Counted from the first letter of the stretch, positions 1-5,147 are shown. The stretch is 5,147 bases of DNA from Bdellovibrionota bacterium (GCA_030836365.1 JAURQB010000153.1:1-5147); one strand, 5' to 3'. Notes: generated from the sequence alone by a model not told the origin. A program made the numbers and translations.

Positions 1-1
1 C

Positions 2-406
2 AAAAGAATGGCCAGTAAATTATTAGAAGAGAACAAAAGAGTCATGAACACTCAAGTGAAGAGTGCGCTCAAATCAATTTCAGATTTGCCTTATTCATTG
101 CGGACCAAATTGAATAATCGATTGACAGACATTCTATCTAGTATGGACGGACTCGTTGACCCATTTATGTTAGCAAAGAGAGCTGAGTTTCCTGAAGTAG
201 ATTTTCCTGATTCTCATTTGTTTGATTTGGCAAATCTTTCAACTTCTAAAAGAGCTGAATTACTTGAAAGAATGAATGCCGCGACTTCCGCAGATGAGCT
301 TCAACATGCTCTTCAGGAAATAGCGGACATTAGAACTGTTCAAAGCAAACTAGATTCTGAATTAGGTGTTGCTCATGCCAGAAGAAAATATCCTTGTATG
401 TATTAA
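2..406 (+). CDS. C-terminal part of a helical protein of unknown function (5' end outside window)
   Basis: The frame is open from the window edge, and the seven bases before the first ATG (position 8) hold no convincing ribosome binding site, so this is probably the end of a longer gene; a start at 8 would give 132 residues. I do not recognise the family. The visible part is strongly helical and charged, without membrane segments. From the ATG, residues 14-55 and 72-107 look like two diverged helical modules. The second has the pattern Leu-Ser-x3-Arg-x2-Leu-x4-Asn-Ala-Ala-Thr-x2-Glu-Leu, which recalls the three-helix GA/FIVAR type of surface-protein module. That resemblance is by eye and weak. 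The end is basic (HARRKYPCMY). The stop codon overlaps the stop of the convergent deaminase-like gene, so the two transcripts would be complementary at their 3' ends. An intracellular helical protein is equally possible. Confidence 0.7.
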   Translation, partial: KRMASKLLEENKRVMNTQVKSALKSISDLPYSLRTKLNNRLTDILSSMDGLVDPFMLAKRAEFPEVDFPDSHLFDLANLSTSKRAELLERMNAATSADELQHALQEIADIRTVQSKLDSELGVAHARRKYPCMY

Positions 407-2175
407 TGTTGAATGAGAGTGCTTTTTAATTCTCCACGATCAAGAATATGCCAACAATTAAAACAGCGATGCCCAGCTCCCATTTTCGTACTTAGACCTT
501 GGTCAGTATTATTTTCCAGCGTTTTAATAAGTGCTTCCTTTGCTTCCGTCATAAATGCATCAAAATTACGCTTTATTTGCTCGGAACAATTATTATTTTG
601 GGAGCTACAAAATTGATGAATCGCATTTGCATAAGCTTGAGTACAGTCTTCGACAAAACGAGTCTTGTTTTGACAAAATATTGAAACTTGATTTTGCTCT
701 AGACCCAATCTTCTATACAGTTTTTTTTTGTCAGATTGTTTTGAAATAACTCTAAACTTAGTGGCCCTGAATCGTTCACTGGTAGGACTGGGGGAAATTC
801 CTTGAGATACGGTAGTTTTGTTTGTTCCCCTGACATCAAAGAAAAAATCTTTCGGAGTTTCGGAATCGGGAAAACAGATGTCCAGTTTTTGCTTACAAAT
901 ACTTATCGCTTCAATACTAAAACGAATGTGATCGAAGTCAGTTGGGTCACATGTGATAGGTGTACTAGTAAAGCATGTAAACTTACCAGAGCATGCTGTA
1001 ACATCCCTCAAGCAATTCTTTAATGTTTTCTTGAAATTCAACACATCGCTTGCTGCCAATACTTCAGCATGCAAACCTGGAATTCCTGCTGCTTGTAGCG
1101 CAATATGTTGAGAACCGTCTGAAAGAGTATCCTCTGTTTGAGAGCGAGAGATACTTTCTGTTATATGTGTTGCGTAGTTTTCACCTAGTTCATCAATATT
1201 ACCTTGGATTACTTCATGTAGATCACTTGGAACGTGATCTACATTTTTACGAATGGAATAAATTCCTGTTTGGGGGTCTATTGCTCCAGCAGTATAAGGG
1301 CTAGTTTTTTTGTTCGAGCGAAAAAACTCCGCAAAACTATCCTGCTCAACCGCTGCAATAAAGCTTCTTGCATAATCCTCGGGTACTCCAGGGGTGCCAC
1401 TTTTTGCCATCCTTGCTATTTGAGAAACGGATGTTTCTACATTCACGAGAGACTTTGATCTGGTTGGGTGTGCTCCTCCAGGGTAAGCTCTGGAAATAGG
1501 CCGGTGCCGGTATTGATCTCTAGCTCTTTCTGAGAATATTTCTTGAACTTTTGAAATGAAAGAATTTCTTTGACTGATATTAGCAACTAGCGCTTCAGGT
1601 ATCCTTGGGAAATTGCCTCGCTCTAGAGATAAAATGATATTTTCAACTTGATTATTATCGAGGTGATGAAAATTTCTTAATATGTCTTCATATTGAGCGA
1701 GCTTTACGTCGGTTAATCTACTACTTAAATGCGAAATCATTTTTTTGTATGAATCACTGGCAGTGATTAGGTCGTCGGCAGTTTTTATTCCTGAGGTCAT
1801 AATAAAACGGTTGAATTGTACAAGTTCTTCTAATTGGTCAGCGTTTATTTGATGAATAAGGCTTAATGGATAAGCTCTAAGATTATGTTCATATTTTATT
1901 GATAATAAATTTTTGACTTCCTCAAGCCTTAGACGGGAGCTGAGTGGTTCTTTTCCAAATTGCCTAATGTCATTGATCAGAGTATCTACGCTAAGAGATT
2001 CATTTTTTAACTCATTTAAAATAATGACTATGTTATCTGGATTAAAATTATCACCCAATATATTTTCAAATTGTTGAAGGTTCTTCGTTACTTTACTTAA
2101 TGTTTCACAATCTTGAGCTGTCGCTGAATTAATATTGAGGAAAAATAAAAATGTGAAAACAATGCGAATTACCAT
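403..2175 (-). CDS. Exported protein with a toxin-type deaminase core (YwqJ/XOO_2897-like)
   Basis: Seen: 590 residues with a signal peptide (basic start, hydrophobic residues 5-15, Ala-Thr-Ala at 18-20, likely type I cleavage after 20, no lipobox). Residues 22-210 are mostly helical. Residues 230-300 are Gly/Pro/Ser-rich and lead to YTAGAIDPQTG (294-304), which fits the first strands of a deaminase. LHAEVLAASDVLN (368-380) supplies His369 and catalytic Glu371; CFNC (571-574) near the C-terminus supplies Cys571 and Cys574. Known: His-Ala-Glu plus CxxC is the zinc site of the cytidine-deaminase superfamily, and this form is typical of polymorphic-toxin deaminases acting on nucleic acids or nucleotides. 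Odd: the motifs are 200 residues apart, with a ten-cysteine insertion between them, and export is by Sec rather than a visible toxin trafficking domain. It lies 47 bases downstream of the dus gene with no strong ribosome site. Inferred: a secreted effector, or an envelope protein that reused the fold. The reading frame is certain; the deaminase call is likely; the substrate is unknown. Confidence 0.72.
   Translation of the reverse strand: MVIRIVFTFLFFLNINSATAQDCETLSKVTKNLQQFENILGDNFNPDNIVIILNELKNESLSVDTLINDIRQFGKEPLSSRLRLEEVKNLLSIKYEHNLRAYPLSLIHQINADQLEELVQFNRFIMTSGIKTADDLITASDSYKKMISHLSSRLTDVKLAQYEDILRNFHHLDNNQVENIILSLERGNFPRIPEALVANISQRNSFISKVQEIFSERARDQYRHRPISRAYPGGAHPTRSKSLVNVETSVSQIARMAKSGTPGVPEDYARSFIAAVEQDSFAEFFRSNKKTSPYTAGAIDPQTGIYSIRKNVDHVPSDLHEVIQGNIDELGENYATHITESISRSQTEDTLSDGSQHIALQAAGIPGLHAEVLAASDVLNFKKTLKNCLRDVTACSGKFTCFTSTPITCDPTDFDHIRFSIEAISICKQKLDICFPDSETPKDFFFDVRGTNKTTVSQGISPSPTSERFRATKFRVISKQSDKKKLYRRLGLEQNQVSIFCQNKTRFVEDCTQAYANAIHQFCSSQNNNCSEQIKRNFDAFMTEAKEALIKTLENNTDQGLSTKMGAGHRCFNCWHILDRGELKSTLIQH
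721..729 (-). repeat. Nine-A homopolymer in the deaminase-like gene
   Basis: The coding strand has nine consecutive A forming Lys483-Lys485. Tracts of this length are prone to replication or transcription slippage. A shift here would remove the C-terminal CxxC (571-574) and so the zinc site, while leaving the exported N-terminal part intact. Confidence 0.7.
1216..1244. repeat. Perfect 11-bp inverted repeat followed by a T run, inside the deaminase-like gene
   Basis: ATGTAGATCAC (1216-1226) and its exact complement GTGATCTACAT (1234-1244) flank a seven-base loop. On the + strand, antisense to the gene, a run of five T (1244-1248) follows the stem, as in a small intrinsic terminator; the stem has only four G:C pairs. 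On the coding strand it lies in codons for Asn-Val-Asp-His-Val-Pro-Ser-Asp-Leu-His, just ahead of the HAE motif region. Confidence 0.8.
1303..1328. repeat. Second, AT-rich inverted repeat in the deaminase-like gene
   Basis: AGTTTTTTTG (1303-1312) pairs with CGAAAAAACT (1319-1328) through nine Watson-Crick pairs and one T:G wobble on the + strand, around a six-base loop TTCGAG. It is mostly A:T and may only reflect the Phe-Phe and Lys-Lys codons it covers. Confidence 0.5.
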
Positions 2176-2222
2176 TAATGACTTTTCGGTATTTTTAGGA
2201 AAGGTTTGATAAATATATTTTA

Positions 2223-3233
2223 TTATGAGGCGTGAGTACTATTATGTTTTAAAAGTGACATAGAGTGTAGAAAAGTTTCTAGTTCAGGAGTCCTCAACAA
2301 TTTTCTTTTGAACATTTCTCCCTCATCGTAGTCATCAAAAGAGTAGCGAATTAAAGACTTCATTTTTTTGAGCGTTTTTTCAGCGCCTAAGATTGGAGAA
2401 AGGTCTCTTTCCAGAGATGAAAAATAAATACTGTTTAATTCTGTTCTTAATGAAAGTCTTTGTTCAGCAGTTAATACTTTTCTTTCTTTGAATAAACGGT
2501 AAAGTTGGGCAAGCCAAGGTGTTTTCATCGCGGACCTTCCGCACATCACACCATAGCAATTTGTTTCGGTGAAAATTTTCTCAATATCCTCAGGAGTCCA
2601 AATATCTCCGTTTGCAATAATGGGAACATCTGTTAACTCACAAGCTCTGGAGAAATATTTCCACTGGGCCACGCCTTTGTACATTTCAACTTTTGTTCGC
2701 CCGTGAATTGTAATGGCCTCAACTCCACAATCAGTCAGAGTTTTAATAATATGATCAAACTCACTATCGTCTTTATATCCGACACGAATTTTCACTGTAA
2801 AACATCGATTGAATTTTTTTCTGATACCACCAACAACTTGCTCAAGAAGTTTAAGGTCACTCAACAAATAACTTCCGCCGAGGTGAGCATTTACTCGTCG
2901 AGATGGGCAGCCCAAATTTAAATCAAGATGATTAAAACCAAGCTCATCAATAACCTGGATAGTTTGTTCGGTGTTGGCGCGTGGAGTAGTTAAAATTTGA
3001 AATGTAGTTTTTTCGCGTAACTTGAGATTTTCATAAATTTCTTCACCAAAGTGCTCTAGCGCTTTTTTGTGAGTAATTGTTCCTTCTGTCGGAACGCGAA
3101 GAAAGTCTGTCGCAAACATATCCCACTCAGGAAATAAACCCATTACCGTTTTTCGATAAATCGGATCCGTTACACCTTCCATCGGTGCAAATAGAATTGA
3201 ATGTCTGCCATAAGGTAAGTTGGTTTTTTCCAC
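2223..3233 (-). CDS. dus: tRNA-dihydrouridine synthase, DusC-like
   Basis: Reduces specific uridines in tRNA to dihydrouridine, using FMN and NADPH in the cytoplasm. Numbered from the GTG at 3233 (336 residues), the TIM-barrel landmarks are in order: APMEGVTD (16-23, FMN binding), TDFLRV (42-47, close to the TEFVRV of E. coli DusC), LNLGCPS with catalytic Cys109, VKIRVG (147-152), IHGRT (176-180), PIIANGDIW (204-212, compare IANGEIW in DusC) and GVMCGRSA (228-235). A helical C-terminal domain follows. The length matches the family (DusC about 315). The frame also reaches an ATG at 3368, but those 45 extra residues have no Dus character, lie antisense to the conserved N-terminus of the Nudix gene, and have only pyrimidine-rich sequence where a ribosome site should be. 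I therefore prefer GTG 3233, which puts the FMN motif at the usual distance from the start. Subfamily C rather than A or B is judged from two motifs, so the position modified in tRNA is not certain. Confidence 0.94.
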   Translation of the reverse strand: MEKTNLPYGRHSILFAPMEGVTDPIYRKTVMGLFPEWDMFATDFLRVPTEGTITHKKALEHFGEEIYENLKLREKTTFQILTTPRANTEQTIQVIDELGFNHLDLNLGCPSRRVNAHLGGSYLLSDLKLLEQVVGGIRKKFNRCFTVKIRVGYKDDSEFDHIIKTLTDCGVEAITIHGRTKVEMYKGVAQWKYFSRACELTDVPIIANGDIWTPEDIEKIFTETNCYGVMCGRSAMKTPWLAQLYRLFKERKVLTAEQRLSLRTELNSIYFSSLERDLSPILGAEKTLKKMKSLIRYSFDDYDEGEMFKRKLLRTPELETFLHSMSLLKHNSTHAS

Positions 3234-3248
3234 GAAATCATCTATAAA
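3220..3248 (+). promoter_or_regulatory. Predicted promoter of the Nudix-membrane-zinc ribbon operon
   Basis: TTGGTT (3220-3225) and TATAAA (3243-3248) are separated by 17 bases and match the sigma-70 consensus at three and five of six positions. Transcription would begin near 3255 and give a leader of about 43 bases that includes the ribosome site at 3285-3292. The -35 box lies inside the start of the divergent dus gene. Confidence 0.45.
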
Positions 3249-3269
3249 AGCTCTGTGGCTTTTCGTCAG
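3241..3269 (-). promoter_or_regulatory. Predicted promoter of the dus gene, overlapping the divergent one
   Basis: Read on the - strand, CTGACG (3269-3264) and TATAGA (3246-3241) are 17 bases apart and each matches the consensus at four of six positions. The -10 box ends seven bases before the GTG start at 3233, so the transcript would have almost no leader. This -10 box overlaps the + strand TATAAA by four bases, so both could not be occupied at once. Confidence 0.42.
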
Positions 3270-3284
3270 GCCAATAGGTAAAAA

Positions 3285-3292
3285 GGATGGAG
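3285..3292 (+). promoter_or_regulatory. Ribosome binding site that fixes the Nudix start at 3298
   Basis: GGATGGAG lies five bases before the ATG at 3298. It is the clearest Shine-Dalgarno sequence in the window and decides against the upstream in-frame ATG at 3220. Confidence 0.75.
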
Positions 3293-3297
3293 TTTTT

Positions 3298-3720
3298 ATG
3301 GTTGGGTTTATTCCAGTTTCAGTGCTGGTTCTCTTTAGAATTCGCGCAGGGAAGATTGAATTGTTCATGCAAAAAAGAGAGGAAGATGGCCCCTTAGATG
3401 GACTACTTGAATTTCCCGGCGGAAAAATTAAGGGAGATGAAAGACCTCAGGAAGCAGCGATTCGTGAATTCTCCGAGGAAATCCAAGTAATCTCAGGCAC
3501 TTGTCAGCTTTTTAAGCAATATAAATATGACTACAGTGACCGCTCAGTTTGTCTTTTCGTGAACATTATGAGAGTAGAGGACAAAGATTTTTGCAAGGGG
3601 TCATGGTGGCCAGTTTCGGCACCCTTTATTCCAAGTGATTGGGAGCAAAGAGTCCCAGCTGCAAATATTGAAATTTTAAAAGATTTGATGAAATATCTTG
3701 ATAAAACATACGGAAGCTAA
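3298..3720 (+). CDS. MutT-like Nudix hydrolase (probable 8-oxo-dGTP diphosphatase)
   Basis: 140 residues, a single Nudix domain of typical MutT length. The Nudix box spans residues 42-64: Gly42, Glu48 and the REFSEE core at 56-61, whose Glu57, Glu60 and Glu61 should bind the metal. The usual glycine near the box end is Gln63, a tolerated variation. The C-terminal PAAN (120-123) corresponds to the PPAN of E. coli MutT, whose Asn recognises 8-oxoguanine, and a Trp-containing stretch precedes it (GSWW, 101-104). Together these favour hydrolysis of oxidised dGTP to the monophosphate, preventing A:T to C:G mutations; another nucleotide substrate is possible. The ATG at 3298 is chosen because GGATGGAG sits 5 bases upstream and the first beta strand starts straight after it. 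An in-frame ATG at 3220 would add 26 residues without family character and would run into the dus gene. First gene of a likely three-gene operon. Confidence 0.93.
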   Translation: MVGFIPVSVLVLFRIRAGKIELFMQKREEDGPLDGLLEFPGGKIKGDERPQEAAIREFSEEIQVISGTCQLFKQYKYDYSDRSVCLFVNIMRVEDKDFCKGSWWPVSAPFIPSDWEQRVPAANIEILKDLMKYLDKTYGS

Positions 3721-3731
3721 CTAGAGAATTT

Positions 3732-4487
3732 ATGGAATTAACTTATCAATTACTCAGCTATTTTTTACTTTCAGTTTCTTTGGGCCTGAGTCTTTTCTCC
3801 GCTCTTGTCAAACCAAGTAGCACGGGCGCCGGGTTTATCAAGCTCATTAACAATGTAAACTTATCGTCATTAATGCTTTTGTTGGTGTTGGAGCACTCTG
3901 CTCTTCATCTTGCTGTGACGGGTCTGGTTATTTTAACTTTGGTCCTAGGGCCGATGTTGGCGGAAGGAAAAGGATCAAAAATATATCCAATTAATTTTGT
4001 TGCTCAAAACGCAGGTCTTTTCTATCTGATTTACTTGTTTCTCGGTAAAGAATTTAATTACGCAAACTTCTATTTAATTTCAGGCATGGGGTATCTCGGA
4101 ATAATTACCTATGCGATGATTTTAGGCCATTGGTATTTAGTCGTTCCAAAGCTAAGTGAGTGGCACCTAAAAAAAGCACTGATTTTATTTTGGGCCATCC
4201 TTCCGCTCAAACTTAGTTTATTAGGCGTTGCTTATTTTTCAAATGAATCATTGTTTATCTCTGGCTCAAACGGCGCGATGGGATATATTTTTAATTGGAT
4301 TATGCTTCTTATGCGTTTTGGATGGGGTTACTTAGTCATTGCAATTATGGGTTATTATACTTGGCGTTTAACAAAAATGCGAAGCATTCAAAGTGCGACA
4401 GGCGTTTTGTATGTGATGACCTTTTTTGTTTTTATCGGTGAGTTAATTGCTGGTTACTATCATTTTAAATACGGGATTAGTTTATAA
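3732..4487 (+). CDS. Multi-pass inner-membrane protein of unknown function
   Basis: 251 residues, mostly hydrophobic, with about seven or eight membrane segments, roughly at 5-26, 43-56, 59-75, 89-104, 111-131, 146-168, 183-208 and 218-243. There is no cleavable signal peptide and no soluble domain. Distinct points are GHWYLVVPKL (132-141) at the end of the fifth segment, where His and Trp sit at the membrane edge; a run of basic residues before the last segment (RLTKMR, 212-217); and ATGVLYV followed by an intramembrane Gly-Glu (GEL, 236-238). A buried Glu and His could serve proton or cofactor chemistry, but too few His residues are placed to argue for haem. I do not recognise a named family. 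It starts 11 bases after the Nudix stop, with a weak purine-rich site (TAGAGAA), and ends in a 1-base overlap with the zinc-ribbon gene. Tight coupling suggests these two proteins work together. Confidence 0.88.
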   Translation: MELTYQLLSYFLLSVSLGLSLFSALVKPSSTGAGFIKLINNVNLSSLMLLLVLEHSALHLAVTGLVILTLVLGPMLAEGKGSKIYPINFVAQNAGLFYLIYLFLGKEFNYANFYLISGMGYLGIITYAMILGHWYLVVPKLSEWHLKKALILFWAILPLKLSLLGVAYFSNESLFISGSNGAMGYIFNWIMLLMRFGWGYLVIAIMGYYTWRLTKMRSIQSATGVLYVMTFFVFIGELIAGYYHFKYGISL

Positions 4488-4936
4488 TGGAAATTACACT
4501 TACATGTTCAGAATGTGGATCAGGGATAAATTTTGCACCAGTTAAGGGGGCGGACTCAGTTCAGTGTCATATCTGTGAAACGAAAAACTCTGTAACTTTT
4601 AATGAAGAAATTCTTCATGGCAATGTCTGTGAGTGTCCAAATTGTGGACGCCAAGATTTTTATAAACAAAAAGATTTTAACCGAAAGATTGGTGTCGTTC
4701 TTTTTGTGATTGCTTCAATTTTAGCGATTTGGACTTATGGTATAAGTTTAATTGTTCTGTATATTTTTGACTTTCTTCTTTACAAAAAAATTGGAGATGT
4801 TGTTGCTTGTTACAAGTGCAACACTTTATTTAGAAAAGTCGCCAATATCGAATCAATCCATCCTTTTGACCACGAAATGAATGACCGAATCATTTATGCT
4901 GATCACGACTTCAAAGGCCAAGCTCCTTCCCACTAA
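4487..4936 (+). CDS. Membrane-anchored double zinc-ribbon protein
   Basis: 149 residues. The N-terminus has CSEC (7-10) and CHIC (27-30), a complete four-cysteine zinc ribbon. Next comes CECPNC (48-53), then a hydrophobic stretch at about 68-99 long enough for a short hairpin of two membrane passes (Thr-Tyr-Gly at 83-85 marks the turn), then CYKC (108-111). The second zinc site would be made from Cys50/Cys53 before the hairpin and Cys108/Cys111 after it, which needs both ends on the same side, presumably the cytoplasm. The tail (112-149) is polar and acidic with several His. Zinc ribbons of this kind bind nucleic acids or proteins; nothing here fixes which. The start ATG shares its A with the TAA of the membrane protein gene, and only a weak ribosome site is visible, so translation is probably coupled. 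A structural or assembly partner for that membrane protein is the simplest guess. Confidence 0.87.
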   Translation: MEITLTCSECGSGINFAPVKGADSVQCHICETKNSVTFNEEILHGNVCECPNCGRQDFYKQKDFNRKIGVVLFVIASILAIWTYGISLIVLYIFDFLLYKKIGDVVACYKCNTLFRKVANIESIHPFDHEMNDRIIYADHDFKGQAPSH

Positions 4937-4997
4937 ACAAAAAAACATCATACCTAGAAAAAAAAACCATTTCGATTTTGGAGACTGTTGAACACGA

Positions 4998-5003
4998 TAT
5001 AAT
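4998..5003 (+). promoter_or_regulatory. Perfect TATAAT -10 box in front of the glycosyltransferase
   Basis: TATAAT matches the consensus fully and ends six bases before the ATG at 5010, so transcription would start at or next to the start codon. No good -35 box sits 16-18 bases upstream. The TTGAAC at 4988-4993 is only four bases away, too close to act with it. Confidence 0.4.
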
Positions 5004-5009
5004 TTTCAA

Positions 5010-5147
5010 ATGAAAAAAAGAAAAATTCTATTTGTGGTAAATCGTTTTTATCCTGAAGTTGGCGGTGCTGAAACTAATACTTATTTCCAAGCGAAGTTAC
5101 TCGCGAGGGATCATGATGTTACCGTTTTTACGCCAAAGAGAGATGAC
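5010..5147 (+). CDS. Glycosyltransferase family 4 (GT-B), N-terminal fragment
   Basis: The first 46 codons of a gene cut by the window end. A basic start (MKKRK) is followed by a beta strand ILFVVNRFYP, then EVGGAET (residues 16-22), the glycine-rich acceptor-side loop typical of GT4 enzymes, then a helix and a second strand VTVFTP (37-42). This is the first Rossmann half of a GT-B fold. Relatives transfer a sugar from a nucleotide-sugar to lipid carriers or growing surface polysaccharide at the cytoplasmic face of the inner membrane. The donor-binding half (E-x7-E) lies outside the window, so donor and acceptor cannot be named. No Shine-Dalgarno sequence is visible, and a TATAAT lies six bases before the ATG. 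The 73-base gap from the previous gene and that -10 box suggest a new transcription unit. Confidence 0.9.
   Translation, partial: MKKRKILFVVNRFYPEVGGAETNTYFQAKLLARDHDVTVFTPKRDD

Noticed and set aside
2..406. Gene 1 as the immunity partner of the deaminase-like protein
   Set aside because: It is convergent rather than downstream in the same operon, it is probably the tail of a longer gene, and it shows no known immunity fold.
413..1458. Five + strand open frames inside the deaminase-like gene
   Set aside because: All are antisense to a long frame with a signal peptide and conserved motifs. Their translations are low-complexity without domains, and no ribosome sites precede them.
2107..2175. 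Lipoprotein signal on the deaminase-like protein (Cys23)
   Set aside because: The residues before Cys23 are Ala-Gln-Asp, which do not fit a lipobox; Ala-Thr-Ala gives a normal type I site.
2176..2222. Separate promoter for the deaminase-like gene
   Set aside because: The spacer is AT-rich and offers several TATATT-like strings, but none has a matching -35 box. Cotranscription with dus is as likely.
2703..2921. 72-residue + strand frame
   Set aside because: It lies entirely antisense to the conserved barrel of the dus gene and has no recognisable features.
3220..3297. Upstream extension of the Nudix gene
   Set aside because: No ribosome site and no Nudix character; the strong GGATGGAG fixes the start at 3298.
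4988..5003. TTGAAC plus TATAAT as a complete promoter
   Set aside because: The boxes are only four bases apart, far short of the required spacing near 17.
4937..5009. Terminator after the zinc-ribbon gene
   Set aside because: The spacer has long A runs but no stable stem followed by T; the CCATTTCGATTTTGG stretch does not pair beyond three bases.

Overview
The window is a compact piece of an AT-rich bacterial chromosome. Seven genes fill almost all of it and the longest gene-free stretch is about 73 bases. Low GC, lysine/asparagine-rich proteins, and a DusC-like tRNA-modifying enzyme beside a large exported protein fit a Gram-negative such as the Bdellovibrionota/Bacteriovoracales. That placement is an inference from style; there is no rRNA or marker gene to confirm it.

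Layout. (1) Positions 2-406, + strand: the 3' end of a helical protein whose start lies outside the window. (2) Positions 403-2175, - strand: a 590-residue exported protein, convergent with gene 1 and overlapping it by 4 bases. It carries the HAE and CxxC signatures of the toxin-type nucleic-acid/nucleotide deaminase fold, and the two are 200 residues apart. (3) Positions 2223-3233, - strand: a DusC-like tRNA-dihydrouridine synthase, 47 bases upstream of gene 2 and possibly cotranscribed with it. (4-6) Positions 3298-4936, + strand: a tight set of MutT-like Nudix hydrolase, multi-pass membrane protein and membrane-anchored zinc-ribbon protein. Spacings are 11 bases, then a 1-base stop/start overlap. 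(7) Positions 5010 to the window end, + strand: the first 46 codons of a GT-B glycosyltransferase.

The dus and Nudix genes diverge from a 64-base spacer in which the two predicted -10 boxes overlap on opposite strands. The dus frame can be extended to an ATG at 3368, but that extension lies antisense to the Nudix N-terminus. The GTG at 3233 is the better start.

The most unusual item is the exported deaminase-like protein. It has a type I signal peptide, a long helical N-terminal region, a catalytic core split by a cysteine-rich insertion, and no recognisable immunity gene beside it. It could be a secreted effector acting on other cells, or a derived envelope protein using the same fold. The membrane protein/zinc-ribbon pair is the second unexplained unit, because one of its zinc sites appears to be split by a membrane hairpin.
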